Part shown: piece after piece, positions 47,975 to 62,603 of the stretch
Position numbering within the stretch: position 1 is the stretch's first letter
Layout of the letters: each line of letters starts with the position of its first letter
Source of the DNA: Corynebacterium sp. BD556
GTDB lineage: Bacteria > Actinomycetota > Actinomycetes > Mycobacteriales > Mycobacteriaceae
Direction of reading: 5' to 3'
NCBI RefSeq assembly: GCF_038452275.1
Contig: NZ_CP141643.1
Location: 620,001-684,000, forward strand
DNA length: 64,000 nucleotides
Notes under the pieces: model-generated
Database searches by the model: none
What the model saw: only the letters and a program-made list of their open reading frames with translations
Told to the model about the DNA's origin: nothing
Program-made: the position numbers and the translations under genes

Positions 47975-48496
47975 ATCAGCGCTGAAGCTCGGATCAACGA
48001 ACGCATCCGCGTTCCCGAAGTTCGTCTCGTCGGACCATCCGGCGAACAGGTTGGCATTGTCCGCACGGACGACGCTCGCAAACTTGCCTATGAGGCCGAT
48101 CTCGACCTAGTTGAGGTGGCGCCGACCGCAAAACCTCCCGTGGCCAAAATTATGGACTACGGAAAGTACAAGTACGAGCAGGACCAGAAGGCCCGTGAGG
48201 CGCGCAAAAACCAACAGCAAACTGTGGTGAAGGAACAGAAGTTCCGTCCCAAAATTGATGAGCACGACTACCAGACGAAGAAGTCAAACGTCGAGCGCTT
48301 CCTGGAAAAGGGTAACAAGGTCAAAGTCACCATCATGTTCCGCGGTCGCGAGCAGTCGCGTCCGGAGCTGGGCTACCGCCTGCTGGAGCGTCTCGCCGAA
48401 GACATCCAGGAAGTTGGTGTGGTCGAGTCCCGTCCGAAGCAGGACGGCCGCAACATGACCATGGTCTTTGGTCCGGCCCGCAAGGGCAAGAAGTAA
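47975..48496 (+). CDS. infC: Translation initiation factor IF-3, ATC start codon
   Basis: The 173-residue IF-3 has the usual N-terminal domain ([20 protein letters not shown]), the linker [17 protein letters not shown], and the C-terminal domain with [17 protein letters not shown]. The reading frame has no ATG or GTG at the normal N-terminus. The family's first residues are preceded by ATC at 47975, with AGGAG 5 nt upstream. Rare start codons on infC are a known autoregulatory device, because IF-3 discriminates against them. A GTG at 48116 would remove 47 residues and is rejected. Confidence 0.93.
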   Translation: MSAEARINERIRVPEVRLVGPSGEQVGIVRTDDARKLAYEADLDLVEVAPTAKPPVAKIMDYGKYKYEQDQKAREARKNQQQTVVKEQKFRPKIDEHDYQTKKSNVERFLEKGNKVKVTIMFRGREQSRPELGYRLLERLAEDIQEVGVVESRPKQDGRNMTMVFGPARKGKK

Positions 48497-48562
48497 GACG
48501 CGTCTTCCTTATCGTCAAGGAAACGCTTTCACTCTCACAATCAACTCTGAAGGGCTTTCAAC

Positions 48563-48757
48563 ATGAAGCAGAAGACCCACAAGGGCACCGCGAAGCGCAT
48601 CAAGGTCACCGGCAAGGGGAAGCTGCGCCGCGAGCAGGCTGGCAAGCGCCACCTGAACGAGAAGATGACCTCCAAGCGTCGCCGCAAGCTGTCGGGTACC
48701 ACCGACGTTGCCAAGGCTGACGTCAAGCGCACCAAGCGCCTCCTCGGCATGTCCTAA
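48563..48757 (+). CDS. rpmI: 50S ribosomal protein L35
   Basis: The 64-residue very basic protein begins MKQKTHKGTAKRIKVTGKGK, diagnostic for L35. It lies between infC and rplT in the conserved operon. Confidence 0.98.
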   Translation: MKQKTHKGTAKRIKVTGKGKLRREQAGKRHLNEKMTSKRRRKLSGTTDVAKADVKRTKRLLGMS

Positions 48758-48809
48758 GCACTGCCCTAAGTTAAACAACCGAAGATTTCAAGAAAAGGAA
48801 GTATGACTC

Positions 48810-49196
48810 ATGGCACGTGTTAAGCGTTCAGTCAATGCCAAGAAGAAGCGCCGCGCGATTTTGAAGTCCGCTAAGGGCTACCGCGGCCAGCGCTCCCGCC
48901 TCTACCGCAAGGCCAAGGAGCAGTGGCTCCACTCCCAGACCTACGCATACCGCGATCGCCGCCAGCGCAAGAACGACTTCCGCAAGTTGTGGATCCAGCG
49001 CATCAACGCCGCGGCCCGCATGAACGATCTGACCTACAGCCGCCTTATCCACGGCTTGCGCCTGGCTGAGGTCGAGGTCGACCGCAAGATTCTCGCTGAG
49101 CTTGCCGTCAACGATTTCGCGGCTTTCTCCGCCATCTGCGAAATTGCGAAGAAAGCTCTGCCGGAGGACGTCAACGCTCCGGTCAACGCCGCATAA
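48810..49196 (+). CDS. rplT: 50S ribosomal protein L20
   Basis: The 128-residue basic protein begins [18 protein letters not shown] and has [21 protein letters not shown] and [10 protein letters not shown] in family order. An AAAGGAAG site precedes the ATG. In Firmicutes L20 represses its own operon. A strong terminator follows. Confidence 0.98.
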   Translation: MARVKRSVNAKKKRRAILKSAKGYRGQRSRLYRKAKEQWLHSQTYAYRDRRQRKNDFRKLWIQRINAAARMNDLTYSRLIHGLRLAEVEVDRKILAELAVNDFAAFSAICEIAKKALPEDVNAPVNAA

Positions 49197-49213
49197 GTCT
49201 GGCGAAAGAGTTT

Positions 49214-49250
49214 GCGCCTCGTCCTGGTGAGCCAGGCGAGGCGTTTCTTT
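49214..49250 (+). terminator. Rho-independent terminator after rplT
   Basis: GCGCCTCG and CGAGGCG form a stem with an inner CCTGG/CCAGG extension, followed by TTTCTTT. Confidence 0.85.
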
Positions 49251-49270
49251 ATGCCCGATTGTGCCAGCAT

Positions 49271-49276
49271 TAAAGT
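49271..49276 (+). promoter_or_regulatory. Leaderless-type -10 for the TrmH-family gene
   Basis: TAAAGT ends 7 nt before the ATG at 49284. Confidence 0.5.
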
Positions 49277-49283
49277 GGTGTCT

Positions 49284-50093
49284 ATGGCCCTCGATTTCTC
49301 CGCAAGTTTTACTGAACGCACCCCCCGGATCGTCAACGCAGCGAAGTTAAATAGGGCGGCGGGGCGCAGAAAAGCAGGCTGCTTCATCGTTGAGGGGGCT
49401 AACTCAGTGGAAGCCGCCGTGGCCACGGGCGCAGCGACCGACCTTTTTGTCACTGAAGCTGCCGCGGAGGAGTTCGCCGAGATCCTCCTCGCCGCCGCAC
49501 ACATGAATGTCTATACTCACCCCATTACTGAGCAGGCGGCACGCTCCCTCGCTGACACGGTCACGCCCACTGGGATCTTCGCCGTGTGCCGGCCCGTTTT
49601 GTGGACTTTGGGCGCAGCATTGAAAGGCAAACCCCGGTTCGTCGTGGTGGGCGTGGAGACAAACGACCCCGGCAATGCGGGTACTTTGATCCGCATTGCG
49701 GACGTGTGTGGCGCTGACGCCGTGATCTTCGCCGGGGACAGCGTCGACCCGGAATCCAACAAGGCGGTGCGCGCCTCCGCCGGATCGCTATTTCACATTC
49801 CTGTTGTGCGCGAACGTGATGTTTCAGGCGTGATGGGGCAGCTCAAAGCGGCGGGGATCCAAACGGTCGCCACCACCATGGACGGCGAGATTTCCTTGGA
49901 AAACGCCGGAGCTTTGACCGAAAAACCCATTGCCTGGATCTTCGGCAACGAAGCGCACGGACTTCCTGCACCTCTCGTAGCTGCGGCGGATGCGCGGGTA
50001 TTTATCCCAATTCACGGCAGCGCCGAGTCGCTTAATCTGGCCACCGCCGCCGCGATGTGCATGTGGGAGACGTCCAAGGCACTCCACGGGTGA
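49284..50093 (+). CDS. TrmH/SpoU-family RNA methyltransferase
   Basis: The 269-residue SPOUT methyltransferase has the trefoil-knot motifs NDPGNAGTLIR, IFGNEAHGL and SAESLNLATAAAM, all intact. An N-terminal L30-like substrate domain is present. It probably 2'-O-methylates rRNA or tRNA; the site is unknown. A -10-like hexamer precedes the ATG, and upstream in-frame codons would run into the rplT terminator. Confidence 0.88.
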   Translation: MALDFSASFTERTPRIVNAAKLNRAAGRRKAGCFIVEGANSVEAAVATGAATDLFVTEAAAEEFAEILLAAAHMNVYTHPITEQAARSLADTVTPTGIFAVCRPVLWTLGAALKGKPRFVVVGVETNDPGNAGTLIRIADVCGADAVIFAGDSVDPESNKAVRASAGSLFHIPVVRERDVSGVMGQLKAAGIQTVATTMDGEISLENAGALTEKPIAWIFGNEAHGLPAPLVAAADARVFIPIHGSAESLNLATAAAMCMWETSKALHG

Positions 50094-50113
50094 GGCTGTA
50101 GAACTGCGGCAGG

Positions 50114-50133
50114 TATGATCGGAAACGTTTTCC
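50114..50133 (+). promoter_or_regulatory. pheS promoter with overlapping palindrome
   Basis: TATGAT at 50114-50119 fits a -10 for pheS. It is followed at once by GGAAACGTTTTCC (50121-50133), a near-palindrome with a CG centre resembling LacI-family operators. Confidence 0.4.
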
Positions 50134-50140
50134 AACGTAG

Positions 50141-51205
<1,065 letters not shown>

Positions 51206-51221
51206 GAGGAGACATCACACA

Positions 51222-53729
51222 ATGCTGATTTCACACAATTGGATCACCCTCCTGCTGCAAGGAGCTGGCAACGAAGGCTGGAAAGTCACCGATGAAGAAC
51301 TCGACGCCGGCTTCGTCCGCGTCGGTTTCGAAACCGAAGGCTTTGAGCCGCTGCCGGAAACCACAGGTCCGCTGGTCATTGGCCAGGTATCAAAGATCGA
51401 GGAGCTGACCGAGTTCAAAAAGCCGATTCGTTACTGCCAGGTGGACGTAGGCCAGGCTAACGGCACCGGTGAGTTGCAGGGCATTATCTGCGGCGCCCGC
51501 AATTTCAACGAGGGCGACTTGGTGGTTGTTTCCCTGCCTGGTGCTGTATTGCCGGGCGGGTTCGAGATTTCCGCGCGCGAGACCTACGGCCGCATTTCTA
51601 ACGGCATGATGGCCTCGGCCGCGGAACTTGGTATGACGGCGCGCTCTGAGGGCATTATCACCTTGCCGCCAGGTGCTGCTGTGCCTGGGGAAGACGCCCG
51701 CAGCATCCTCGGGTTGGGGGACACGGTTTTCGACGTCAACGTCACCCCGGACCGGGGTTACGCCCTGTCGGCGCGGGGTTTAACCCGTGAGCTTTCTTCG
51801 GCTTTTGACCTTAACTACCGCGACGTGGCTGATGACCCGTCGATCGCTGGCATTGACATCAGTGCTGTTCCGGCTCCTGCGGGTGAGCTTGTGGGTCTCA
51901 CCGTCGATGCTGCGACCAAGGCGAAGCGCTTCGGGCTGCGTAAGGTTGAAGGCATTGACCCGACTGCGCCTGCGCCGTTTTGGTTGCAGCGCATCCTTAT
52001 GCTCTCCGGCATCCGCAGCGTCAATGCTGCAACGGACATCACCAATTTCGTGATGTTGCTGACTGGTCAGCCGATGCACGCCTTCGACGCCGACAAAATT
52101 GTAGGTGGTCTGCGCGTTTATATGGCTGCTGGGGGAGAGACTTTTGAAACGCTTGATCACACTAAGCGTATTCTCACGCCTGCTGATGTGGTTATCGCTG
52201 ATGACAACGGTATTTTGTCGCTCGCGGGTGTGATGGGGGGTACCATCTCTGAGATTTCGGAGGGCACCACCAATGTCTACTTTGAGGCGGCGACGTGGGA
52301 CGAGCTGACGGTCGCGCGCACCGCGCGGCACCATAAGTTGAGCTCGGAAGCTTCTCGACGTTTCGAGCGCGGCGTCGACCCCGCACTCGTCGAGGTGTGC
52401 CTGGACATCGCCTGCGCCCTGCTTGTTCAGTGCGCCGGCGGCAGGATTGCCCCGCAGCGCACGATTGTTGGTGGCGTCGCCGGGCGTGAAGAAATCCAGA
52501 TGCGTGTTGGGCACCTGGCTGAGCTGATTGGGGTGGACTACTCGCGCGAAAGCGTGGTCGCTCGTCTTGAGGAAGTCGGTTGCGTTGTCGCCGATGAGGG
52601 TGGGGTGCTGCGTGTGACGCCACCGACGTGGCGCAACGACTTGACTGTCCCTGTTGAGTTGATTGAGGAGATCGTGCGTCTTGAAGGCGTGGACGAGGTT
52701 CCTTCCGTGCTGCCCACTCCGCGTGGCGGGCGTGGTTTGTCGCCGCAGCAGCGGCGCCGCCGCGCGGTGACTCACGCGCTGGCGTATTCCGGTTACGTGG
52801 AGATCATTCCTACGCCCTTTACTTCCAACACGGTATTCGACACGTGGGGACTTGCAGCCGATGATCCTCGCCGCAACGCGGTGGTGGTGCAAAACCCGTT
52901 GGACAACGACTATGGCATCCTCGCTACGACTCTTTTGCCGGCGATGCTGGAAGCCGTCGGGCGCAACATTGCTCGCGGCAGACATGATGTGGGTTTGTTT
53001 TCTGTGGCGCAGGTGGCTTTCAAGCGCGCTGAGCGATCCCCGATGCCGAGTGTGCTGGCGCGTCCCGATGAGGCGACGCTAAGCGAGCTGTTGGAGTCCC
53101 TGCCGCAGCAGGATTTACATGCGGCGACGGTTGCTGTCGGCGGCAAGGAACTTGACGGTCCGTGGGGGGCGGGGCGCAGTTATGGTTGGGCGGATGCGAT
53201 TGAATCTGCCCGTGTGGTAGCCCGTGCCGCCGGGGTTGCGCTCGAGGTGGAGGCCGCCGCTGAGCTGCCGTGGCACCCTGGTCGCTGCGGGGCGCTTCGC
53301 GTGGCGGGGCGCACCGTCGGCTATGCCGGCGAGTTGCACCCGCAGATTCTAGAGGCTCTTGATTTGCCGGAGCGGACCTGTGCCATGGAGATTGACCTGT
53401 CCGCGTTGCCTTTCGATGCTGAGCTTCCTGCCCCGGTGCTGTCTTCTTTCCCGGCGGTCAACCAGGACATTGCGTTGGTTGTGGATGAGTCGGTGCCCGC
53501 TGAGGCTGTGCGTCGCACAGTGGAGGAGGGTGCCGGTGAGCTTGTGGAAAGTGTCACGCTTTTCGACGTCTACCGTTCCGAGCATCTCGGTGCGGGCAAA
53601 AAGTCTCTTGCCTTTGGTTTGGTCTTTAGGGCAGGGGATCGCACGTTGACGGAGGATGAGGCTTCGCAGGCTCGTTTGGCCGCAGCAGAGGCGGCCAAAC
53701 GTGAGCATGATGCGCAGATGCGTGCTTAG
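51222..53729 (+). CDS. pheT: Phenylalanine--tRNA ligase beta subunit
   Basis: The 835-residue protein contains, in order, an N-terminal tRNA-binding (EMAP-like) domain with VDVGQANGTGELQGIICGA, the B3/B4 editing region, the B5 domain, a catalytic-like module and the C-terminal anticodon-binding domain (FPAVNQDIALVVDESVPAE to the end). GTAGGAGGAG precedes the ATG by about 10 nt. It pairs with PheS as a heterotetramer. Confidence 0.97.
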   Translation: MLISHNWITLLLQGAGNEGWKVTDEELDAGFVRVGFETEGFEPLPETTGPLVIGQVSKIEELTEFKKPIRYCQVDVGQANGTGELQGIICGARNFNEGDLVVVSLPGAVLPGGFEISARETYGRISNGMMASAAELGMTARSEGIITLPPGAAVPGEDARSILGLGDTVFDVNVTPDRGYALSARGLTRELSSAFDLNYRDVADDPSIAGIDISAVPAPAGELVGLTVDAATKAKRFGLRKVEGIDPTAPAPFWLQRILMLSGIRSVNAATDITNFVMLLTGQPMHAFDADKIVGGLRVYMAAGGETFETLDHTKRILTPADVVIADDNGILSLAGVMGGTISEISEGTTNVYFEAATWDELTVARTARHHKLSSEASRRFERGVDPALVEVCLDIACALLVQCAGGRIAPQRTIVGGVAGREEIQMRVGHLAELIGVDYSRESVVARLEEVGCVVADEGGVLRVTPPTWRNDLTVPVELIEEIVRLEGVDEVPSVLPTPRGGRGLSPQQRRRRAVTHALAYSGYVEIIPTPFTSNTVFDTWGLAADDPRRNAVVVQNPLDNDYGILATTLLPAMLEAVGRNIARGRHDVGLFSVAQVAFKRAERSPMPSVLARPDEATLSELLESLPQQDLHAATVAVGGKELDGPWGAGRSYGWADAIESARVVARAAGVALEVEAAAELPWHPGRCGALRVAGRTVGYAGELHPQILEALDLPERTCAMEIDLSALPFDAELPAPVLSSFPAVNQDIALVVDESVPAEAVRRTVEEGAGELVESVTLFDVYRSEHLGAGKKSLAFGLVFRAGDRTLTEDEASQARLAAAEAAKREHDAQMRA

Positions 53730-53757
53730 GGGGCACAGCACAAGCACAAGCACAACA

Positions 53758-53794
53758 GTATGCATTAATTGCATCTAAGTGCATAAAATGCTAC
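53758..53794. promoter_or_regulatory. Candidate ArgR operator upstream of argC
   Basis: Two AT-rich imperfect palindromes, TGCATTAATTGCA (53761-53773) and TGCATAAAATGCT (53780-53792), lie about 19 bp centre to centre, covering the promoter. Tandem ARG boxes of this kind bind ArgR. argR is encoded in this cluster. Confidence 0.55.
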
Positions 53795-53797
53795 CGT
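53792..53797 (+). promoter_or_regulatory. Leaderless-type -10 for argC
   Basis: TACCGT ends 7 nt before the ATG at 53805 and abuts the second ARG-box-like element. Confidence 0.5.
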
Positions 53798-53804
53798 GGG
53801 GCGC

Positions 53805-54848
53805 ATGACACTTCGCGTAGCCGTCGCCGGTGCCACAGGCTATGCCGGGGGAGAGATCCTCCGGCTTCTGCTCGGCCACCCCCAGCTGCTCAACGGGCAG
53901 ATGGAAATCGGCGCGTTGACCGGCAACAGCAACGCAGGCCAGTCAGTCGCGGCGCTCATGGCGCACCTCCCAGCTTTAGCAGAGCGGGTCATCGAAGAAA
54001 CGAGCCCGGCAACCCTCGCCGGCCATGACATCGTCTTTCTCGCCCTGCCGCACGGACATTCCGCCGAGATTGGCATGCAGTTGCCGCCGGAGACGCTCGT
54101 GCTCGACTGCGCCGCCGATTTCCGTCTGCGCAGCCAGCACGACTGGGCGAGATACTACGGGGGTCAATACTTCGGGCACTGGCCTTATGGGATCCCCGAG
54201 ATGCCCGGCCACCGCGAGGAAATCCGCCTCGCGCGCCGCGTCGCTGTGCCCGGGTGCTTTCCCACTGGTGCCACACTCGCCGCCTACCCAGCGTTAGCGG
54301 CCTCTCTCGTGCAGCCACAGCTCAATATCGTGTCTGTCACCGGCGTCTCCGGCGCCGGCAAGAAGGCCAACGTCGGCCTGCTCGGTGCCGAAACGATGGG
54401 CTCGCTTCGTGCGTACAACACAGGCGGGCGACATCGCCACACCCCTGAGATAGCCCAAAATCTTCACGAGGCCGCGAAAGTCGCCGTTAGTGTGAACTTC
54501 ACCCCGGTGCTCGCGCCGCTTCCGCGCGGCATCCTCACCACGGTCACCGCACCCCTGACCCAGAAATGGACGGCCGAGCGCGCCCGGGAAGTCTACGAAG
54601 CCTTCTACGCCCACGAGCCTTTCGTGGTTGTGTTGCCTGCCGGCCAGCAACCGGAAACGCAGCACGTGCTCGGCTCCAATATGTGCCACATCCAGGTGGA
54701 GGTCAACGAGGACACAGAAACGTTGCTTGTCACCTCCGCAATTGACAACCTGACCAAGGGCACCGCCGGTGCGGCAGTGCAGTGCATGAACATTGCGCTT
54801 GGTTGGGAAGAAACCGCCGGGCTGCCCACTGTGGGCGTTAGTCCCTAA
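53805..54848 (+). CDS. argC: N-acetyl-gamma-glutamyl-phosphate reductase
   Basis: The 347-residue dehydrogenase performs the third step of arginine synthesis. It has the Rossmann motif [14 protein letters not shown], the cysteine active site [13 protein letters not shown] and the histidine region [11 protein letters not shown]. The ATG matches the family start and sits 7 nt after a -10-like hexamer. The cluster runs argC-J-B-D-F-R-G-H. Confidence 0.97.
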   Translation: MTLRVAVAGATGYAGGEILRLLLGHPQLLNGQMEIGALTGNSNAGQSVAALMAHLPALAERVIEETSPATLAGHDIVFLALPHGHSAEIGMQLPPETLVLDCAADFRLRSQHDWARYYGGQYFGHWPYGIPEMPGHREEIRLARRVAVPGCFPTGATLAAYPALAASLVQPQLNIVSVTGVSGAGKKANVGLLGAETMGSLRAYNTGGRHRHTPEIAQNLHEAAKVAVSVNFTPVLAPLPRGILTTVTAPLTQKWTAERAREVYEAFYAHEPFVVVLPAGQQPETQHVLGSNMCHIQVEVNEDTETLLVTSAIDNLTKGTAGAAVQCMNIALGWEETAGLPTVGVSP

Positions 54849-54872
54849 CGCGAGTACGAAAGACTGAAAAGA

Positions 54873-56027
54873 ATGAACGGTATTACCGCCCCCGCAGGCT
54901 TTACAGCCGCCGCCCACACTGCGGGCATTAAGGCTTCCGGCAAGCCGGACATGGCTCTCGTGGTCAACAACGGTCCAGAGTTCACCGCCGCGGCGGTGTT
55001 TACCCGCAACCGCGTGGTGGCCTCGCCAGTGAAAATTACCCGCAAAGCGATAGCGGACGGCCGCCTGCGCGCAGTCGTGTTCAACTCCGGCAATGCGAAC
55101 GCCTGCAATGGAGCCCAAGGCGACGCGGACGCCGCCGAGGAACAGAGACTCGTAGCGCAAGCGCTGCGCATTGACGCCTCGGATGTTGCCGTGTGCTCCA
55201 CTGGTTTGATCGGCGATGTGTTGCCGATGGACAAACTTCGCGCCGGCATCGCGGTGCTCGCCGCCAACTTGGGCGATTACGGCGCTGAGGCGGCGGAGGC
55301 AATCTTGACCACCGACACGGTAGAAAAGCAAGCGCTGGTGACGCGCGAAGGATGGTCGCTCGCGGCAATGGGCAAAGGTGTCGGCATGATGGCGCCTTCT
55401 TTGGCAACCATGCTCGTGGCTATCACCACGGATGCCTCCGTGAGTTCTGCGGCTTTGGACGCCGCGCTGCGCGCGGCTTGCGAGGTCACCTTCAACACCC
55501 TCGACGTCGACGGCTCAACCTCCACCAACGACACAGTGGTGGCGATGGCCAGCGGCGCCAGCGGCATCACCCCGAGCCAAGAGGAGCTCAATAGGGCCAT
55601 CTATGAGGTGTGCGAAGACATCGCACGTCAGATGCAGGCAGATGCTGAAGGGGTGACTAAGCGGGTGTCGATTACGGTGCACGGAACCACCAATGACCGC
55701 CAGGCGCTCGATGCGGCCCGCACGATCGGGCGAGACAACCTGTTTAAGTGCGCCATGTTCGGCTCCGACCCCAACTGGGGCAGGACTTTGGCTGCGGTTG
55801 GCATGGCCCAGGCCGATATGGACCCGGAGAAGATCTCCGTTAGCTTCAACGGCCACGCGGTCTGCATTGACTCGACAGGTGTGCCCGGTGCACGAGAGGT
55901 GGATCTCAGCGGCGCAGACATTGAGGTTGTGGTGGATTTGGGCACCGGCGGGCCGGGTCGCGCAACGGTGCGCACAACCGATCTGTCGCACGCCTACGTT
56001 GAAATCAACTCCGCATACAGCACATAG
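54873..56027 (+). CDS. argJ: Bifunctional ornithine acetyltransferase/N-acetylglutamate synthase
   Basis: The 384-residue Ntn-type enzyme recycles acetyl groups from N-acetylornithine to glutamate. The self-cleavage site with nucleophile T179 lies in APSLATMLV; the precursor is split there into two chains. Other family segments include [11 protein letters not shown] and [13 protein letters not shown]. It starts 24 bp after argC and has only a weak ribosome site. Confidence 0.97.
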   Translation: MNGITAPAGFTAAAHTAGIKASGKPDMALVVNNGPEFTAAAVFTRNRVVASPVKITRKAIADGRLRAVVFNSGNANACNGAQGDADAAEEQRLVAQALRIDASDVAVCSTGLIGDVLPMDKLRAGIAVLAANLGDYGAEAAEAILTTDTVEKQALVTREGWSLAAMGKGVGMMAPSLATMLVAITTDASVSSAALDAALRAACEVTFNTLDVDGSTSTNDTVVAMASGASGITPSQEELNRAIYEVCEDIARQMQADAEGVTKRVSITVHGTTNDRQALDAARTIGRDNLFKCAMFGSDPNWGRTLAAVGMAQADMDPEKISVSFNGHAVCIDSTGVPGAREVDLSGADIEVVVDLGTGGPGRATVRTTDLSHAYVEINSAYST

Positions 56028-56038
56028 GAAGTGGCCAC

Positions 56039-56973
56039 ATGATGCTCAACATGAACAACGAACTGCGGGCCAATGTCCTTGCTGAGGCGTTGCCCTGGTT
56101 GCAGCACTACCGCGACAAAATCGTGGTGGTCAAATACGGCGGCAACGCCATGGTGGACGAATCACTCAAGGCCGCCTTCGCCGCCGACATGGTCTTTTTG
56201 CGCACCGTCGGCGCCAAACCGGTCGTGGTCCACGGCGGCGGCCCGCAGATCTCCGCGATGCTCAAACGCCTTGGTTTAGACGGCGGCGAGTTCGTCGGCG
56301 GGTTCCGCGTGACAACTCCGGAGATCCTCGATGTCGTTCGGATGGTGCTTTTCGGCCAGGTTGGGCGCGACCTTTTAAACAAGATCAACTCCCACGGACC
56401 CTACGCGGTTGGAACCTCCGGGGAGGATGCGGGGCTGTTTCGCGCCACCCGGCGTTTTGTAGAAACGCAGGAGGGCACGCTCGATATTGGATTGGTCGGC
56501 ACGATTACTGATGTCAATCCCTCGGCAGTAATGGACATCATCGAGGCGGGCCGAATCCCGGTTGTCTCCGGTATCGCGCCCGGCGACGACGGCAATGTCT
56601 ACAACATCAATGCCGATGAGGCAGCGGGGGCGTTGGCCAGCGCTATTGGGGCTGACCGTCTCGTTATTCTGACAAATGTCGAGGGCCTCTACACAGATTG
56701 GCCTAACAAGGACTCCCTGTTGTCGAAGATCGAGGTGGGGGAGTTGGAGCGGCTTATGCCCAGCCTGGATACCGGCATGATCCCGAAGATGGGGTCTTGT
56801 CTGCGCGCCGTGCGCGGCGGAGTTAACGCCGCCCACGTCATCGACGGGCGCCTTGCGCACTCCGTGTTGCTGGAGCTGTTGACCATGGGCGGCATCGGAA
56901 CGATGGTGCTGCCGGACGGCTACGATGCCGCGAATTATCCCGACGGCACCATCTTCAGAAAGGACGATCAAGC

Positions 56974-56977
<4 letters not shown>
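56039..56977 (+). CDS. argB: N-acetylglutamate kinase
   Basis: The 312-residue amino-acid kinase has VVKYGGNAM near the N-terminus, [12 protein letters not shown] for substrate, and [17 protein letters not shown] with [13 protein letters not shown] near the C-terminus. In corynebacteria this enzyme is the arginine-feedback point. Two consecutive ATG codons start the frame (56039, 56042) after an AGGAAG site. Confidence 0.97.
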
Positions 56978-59653
<2,676 letters not shown>

Positions 59654-59656
<3 letters not shown>

Positions 59657-59689
59657 CGGCCCCGGTATTGTGACCGCTAGATATTTTTT
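59654..59689 (+). terminator. Terminator-like hairpin overlapping the argR stop
   Basis: TAGCGG (59654-59659), which includes the argR stop codon, pairs with CCGCTA (59674-59679), followed by GATATTTTTTT. The loop is 14 nt and the stem short, so strength is moderate. Confidence 0.5.
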
Positions 59690-59707
59690 TGTGAATACAT
59701 GTGTTGA
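59690..59707. promoter_or_regulatory. Candidate ARG box upstream of argG
   Basis: TGTGAATACATGTGTTGA has a perfect left half of the enterobacterial consensus TNTGAAT and a weak right half. It lies in the 69-bp argR-argG gap. Confidence 0.35.
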
Positions 59708-59725
59708 ACAATGAAGGAGAAAAGC

Positions 59726-60928
59726 ATGTCTCATCGCGTAGTTCTCGCCTACTCCGGAGGTCTTGACACCTCCGTGGCCATTCCGTACCTGGGCGAGATG
59801 ATCGAGGGTGACGTCGTCGCCGTGGCCCTCGACCTCGGCCAGGGTGGGGAAGACATGGAGTCTGTGCGTCAGCGCGCCCTTGATTGCGGGGCTGTGGAAT
59901 CCATCGTGATCGACGCCAAGGACGAGTTCGCGGAAGAGTATTGCCTGCCCACGATTAAGGCTAACGGCATGTACATGGGGGAGTACCCGCTCGTCTCGGC
60001 GATTTCGCGCCCCCTTATTGTCAAGCACTTGGTCAAAGCCGCCCAGGAGCATGGCGGCACACACGTGGCGCACGGCTGCACCGGCAAAGGAAACGACCAG
60101 GTGCGCTTTGAGGTGGGTTTTCTCAACATGGATCCCACTCTCGAGATCGTTGCGCCGGCCCGCGACTTCGCCTGGACCCGCGACAAGGCCATTGAATACG
60201 CCGAGCGCAAGAATCTGCCGATTGAGCAGTCCGCGGCATCCCCATTCTCCATCGACCAAAATGTGTGGGGCCGTGCGGTGGAAACGGGTTTTTTGGAGGA
60301 CCTGTGGAACCCGCCGACGAAAGACCTTTATGCCTACACCGAGGATCCGGGTTTGGGCAACGCGCCTGACGAGGTCATCATCACCTTCGAGTCCGGCAAA
60401 CCGGTGGCCATTGACGGCCGTCAAGTTAGCGTCCTTGAGGCGATCGAGGAGCTCAACCGCCGCGCCGGCGCCCAGGGTATCGGCCGCCTAGACATGGTGG
60501 AGGACCGCTTGGTGGGCATTAAGTCGCGTGAGGTCTACGAGGCGCCGGGTGCAGTTACGCTTATTACTGCCCACAAGGCGCTGGAGGACGTCACCGTCGA
60601 GCGTGAACTTGCCCGCTATAAACGGCTTATCGACGCCCGCTGGTCCGAGGAAGTCTACGACGGCCTGTGGTTCGGCCCGCTGAAGCGCTCCCTGGATGCC
60701 TTCATCGAGTCCACCCAACAGCACGTCACCGGCGACATTCGCCTGGTGTTGCATGCCGGCAAGGCTGTGGTCAACGGGCGCCGCTCGAATCATTCTTTGT
60801 ACGATTTCAACTTGGCCACCTACGACACTGGCGACACCTTTGACCAAACTCTGGCCAAGGGTTTCGTGCGGCTGCACGGTCTGTCCTCGCAGATTGCCAA
60901 CAAGCGTGATCGCGAGGCCGGCAAGTAA
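59726..60928 (+). CDS. argG: Argininosuccinate synthase
   Basis: The 400-residue enzyme joins citrulline and aspartate. It has the PP-loop [12 protein letters not shown] at the N-terminus, [18 protein letters not shown] and the [21 protein letters not shown] segment. ATG 59726 is chosen because AAGGAG lies at 5-8 nt; an in-frame ATG at 59711 would overlap that site. argH begins directly after its stop. Confidence 0.97.
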   Translation: MSHRVVLAYSGGLDTSVAIPYLGEMIEGDVVAVALDLGQGGEDMESVRQRALDCGAVESIVIDAKDEFAEEYCLPTIKANGMYMGEYPLVSAISRPLIVKHLVKAAQEHGGTHVAHGCTGKGNDQVRFEVGFLNMDPTLEIVAPARDFAWTRDKAIEYAERKNLPIEQSAASPFSIDQNVWGRAVETGFLEDLWNPPTKDLYAYTEDPGLGNAPDEVIITFESGKPVAIDGRQVSVLEAIEELNRRAGAQGIGRLDMVEDRLVGIKSREVYEAPGAVTLITAHKALEDVTVERELARYKRLIDARWSEEVYDGLWFGPLKRSLDAFIESTQQHVTGDIRLVLHAGKAVVNGRRSNHSLYDFNLATYDTGDTFDQTLAKGFVRLHGLSSQIANKRDREAGK

Positions 60929-62368
<1,440 letters not shown>

Positions 62369-62401
62369 GGCGCCCTGTGCTGCTAAGACGTATCCGCGCA
62401 G

Positions 62402-62407
62402 TAGGAT
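62402..62407 (+). promoter_or_regulatory. Leaderless-type -10 for the Trm112-like gene
   Basis: TAGGAT ends 7 nt before the ATG at 62415. Confidence 0.55.
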
Positions 62408-62414
62408 GGGGGCC

Positions 62415-62594
62415 ATGAGTCTTGATCCGCAACTTCTTGAGGTCCTCGCCTGTCCACAAGACAAAGGTGAGTTGACCTACAAGGAGGACGAACAGCTCCT
62501 GGTCAACCCCCGGCTGGGCATCGCCTACCGCATCGACGACGACATCCCCGTTTTGCTTATCGACGAAGCTCAGCCCTACCCAAGCGAAAACTAG
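62415..62594 (+). CDS. Trm112-like (UPF0434) small protein
   Basis: The 59-residue protein begins MSLDPQLLEVLACPQDKG and has the family pattern LVNPRLGIAYRIDDDIPVLL. Trm112 proteins partner methyltransferases; bacterial partners are mostly unknown. Only one Cys remains, so a zinc ribbon is unlikely. It lies between argH and tyrS and is probably co-transcribed with tyrS. Confidence 0.88.
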   Translation: MSLDPQLLEVLACPQDKGELTYKEDEQLLVNPRLGIAYRIDDDIPVLLIDEAQPYPSEN

Positions 62595-62603
62595 AAAGTC
62601 TCC

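Noticed and set aside
48116-48496. infC starting at GTG 48116
   Set aside because: It would delete most of the conserved IF-3 N-terminal domain that is clearly encoded upstream in the same frame.
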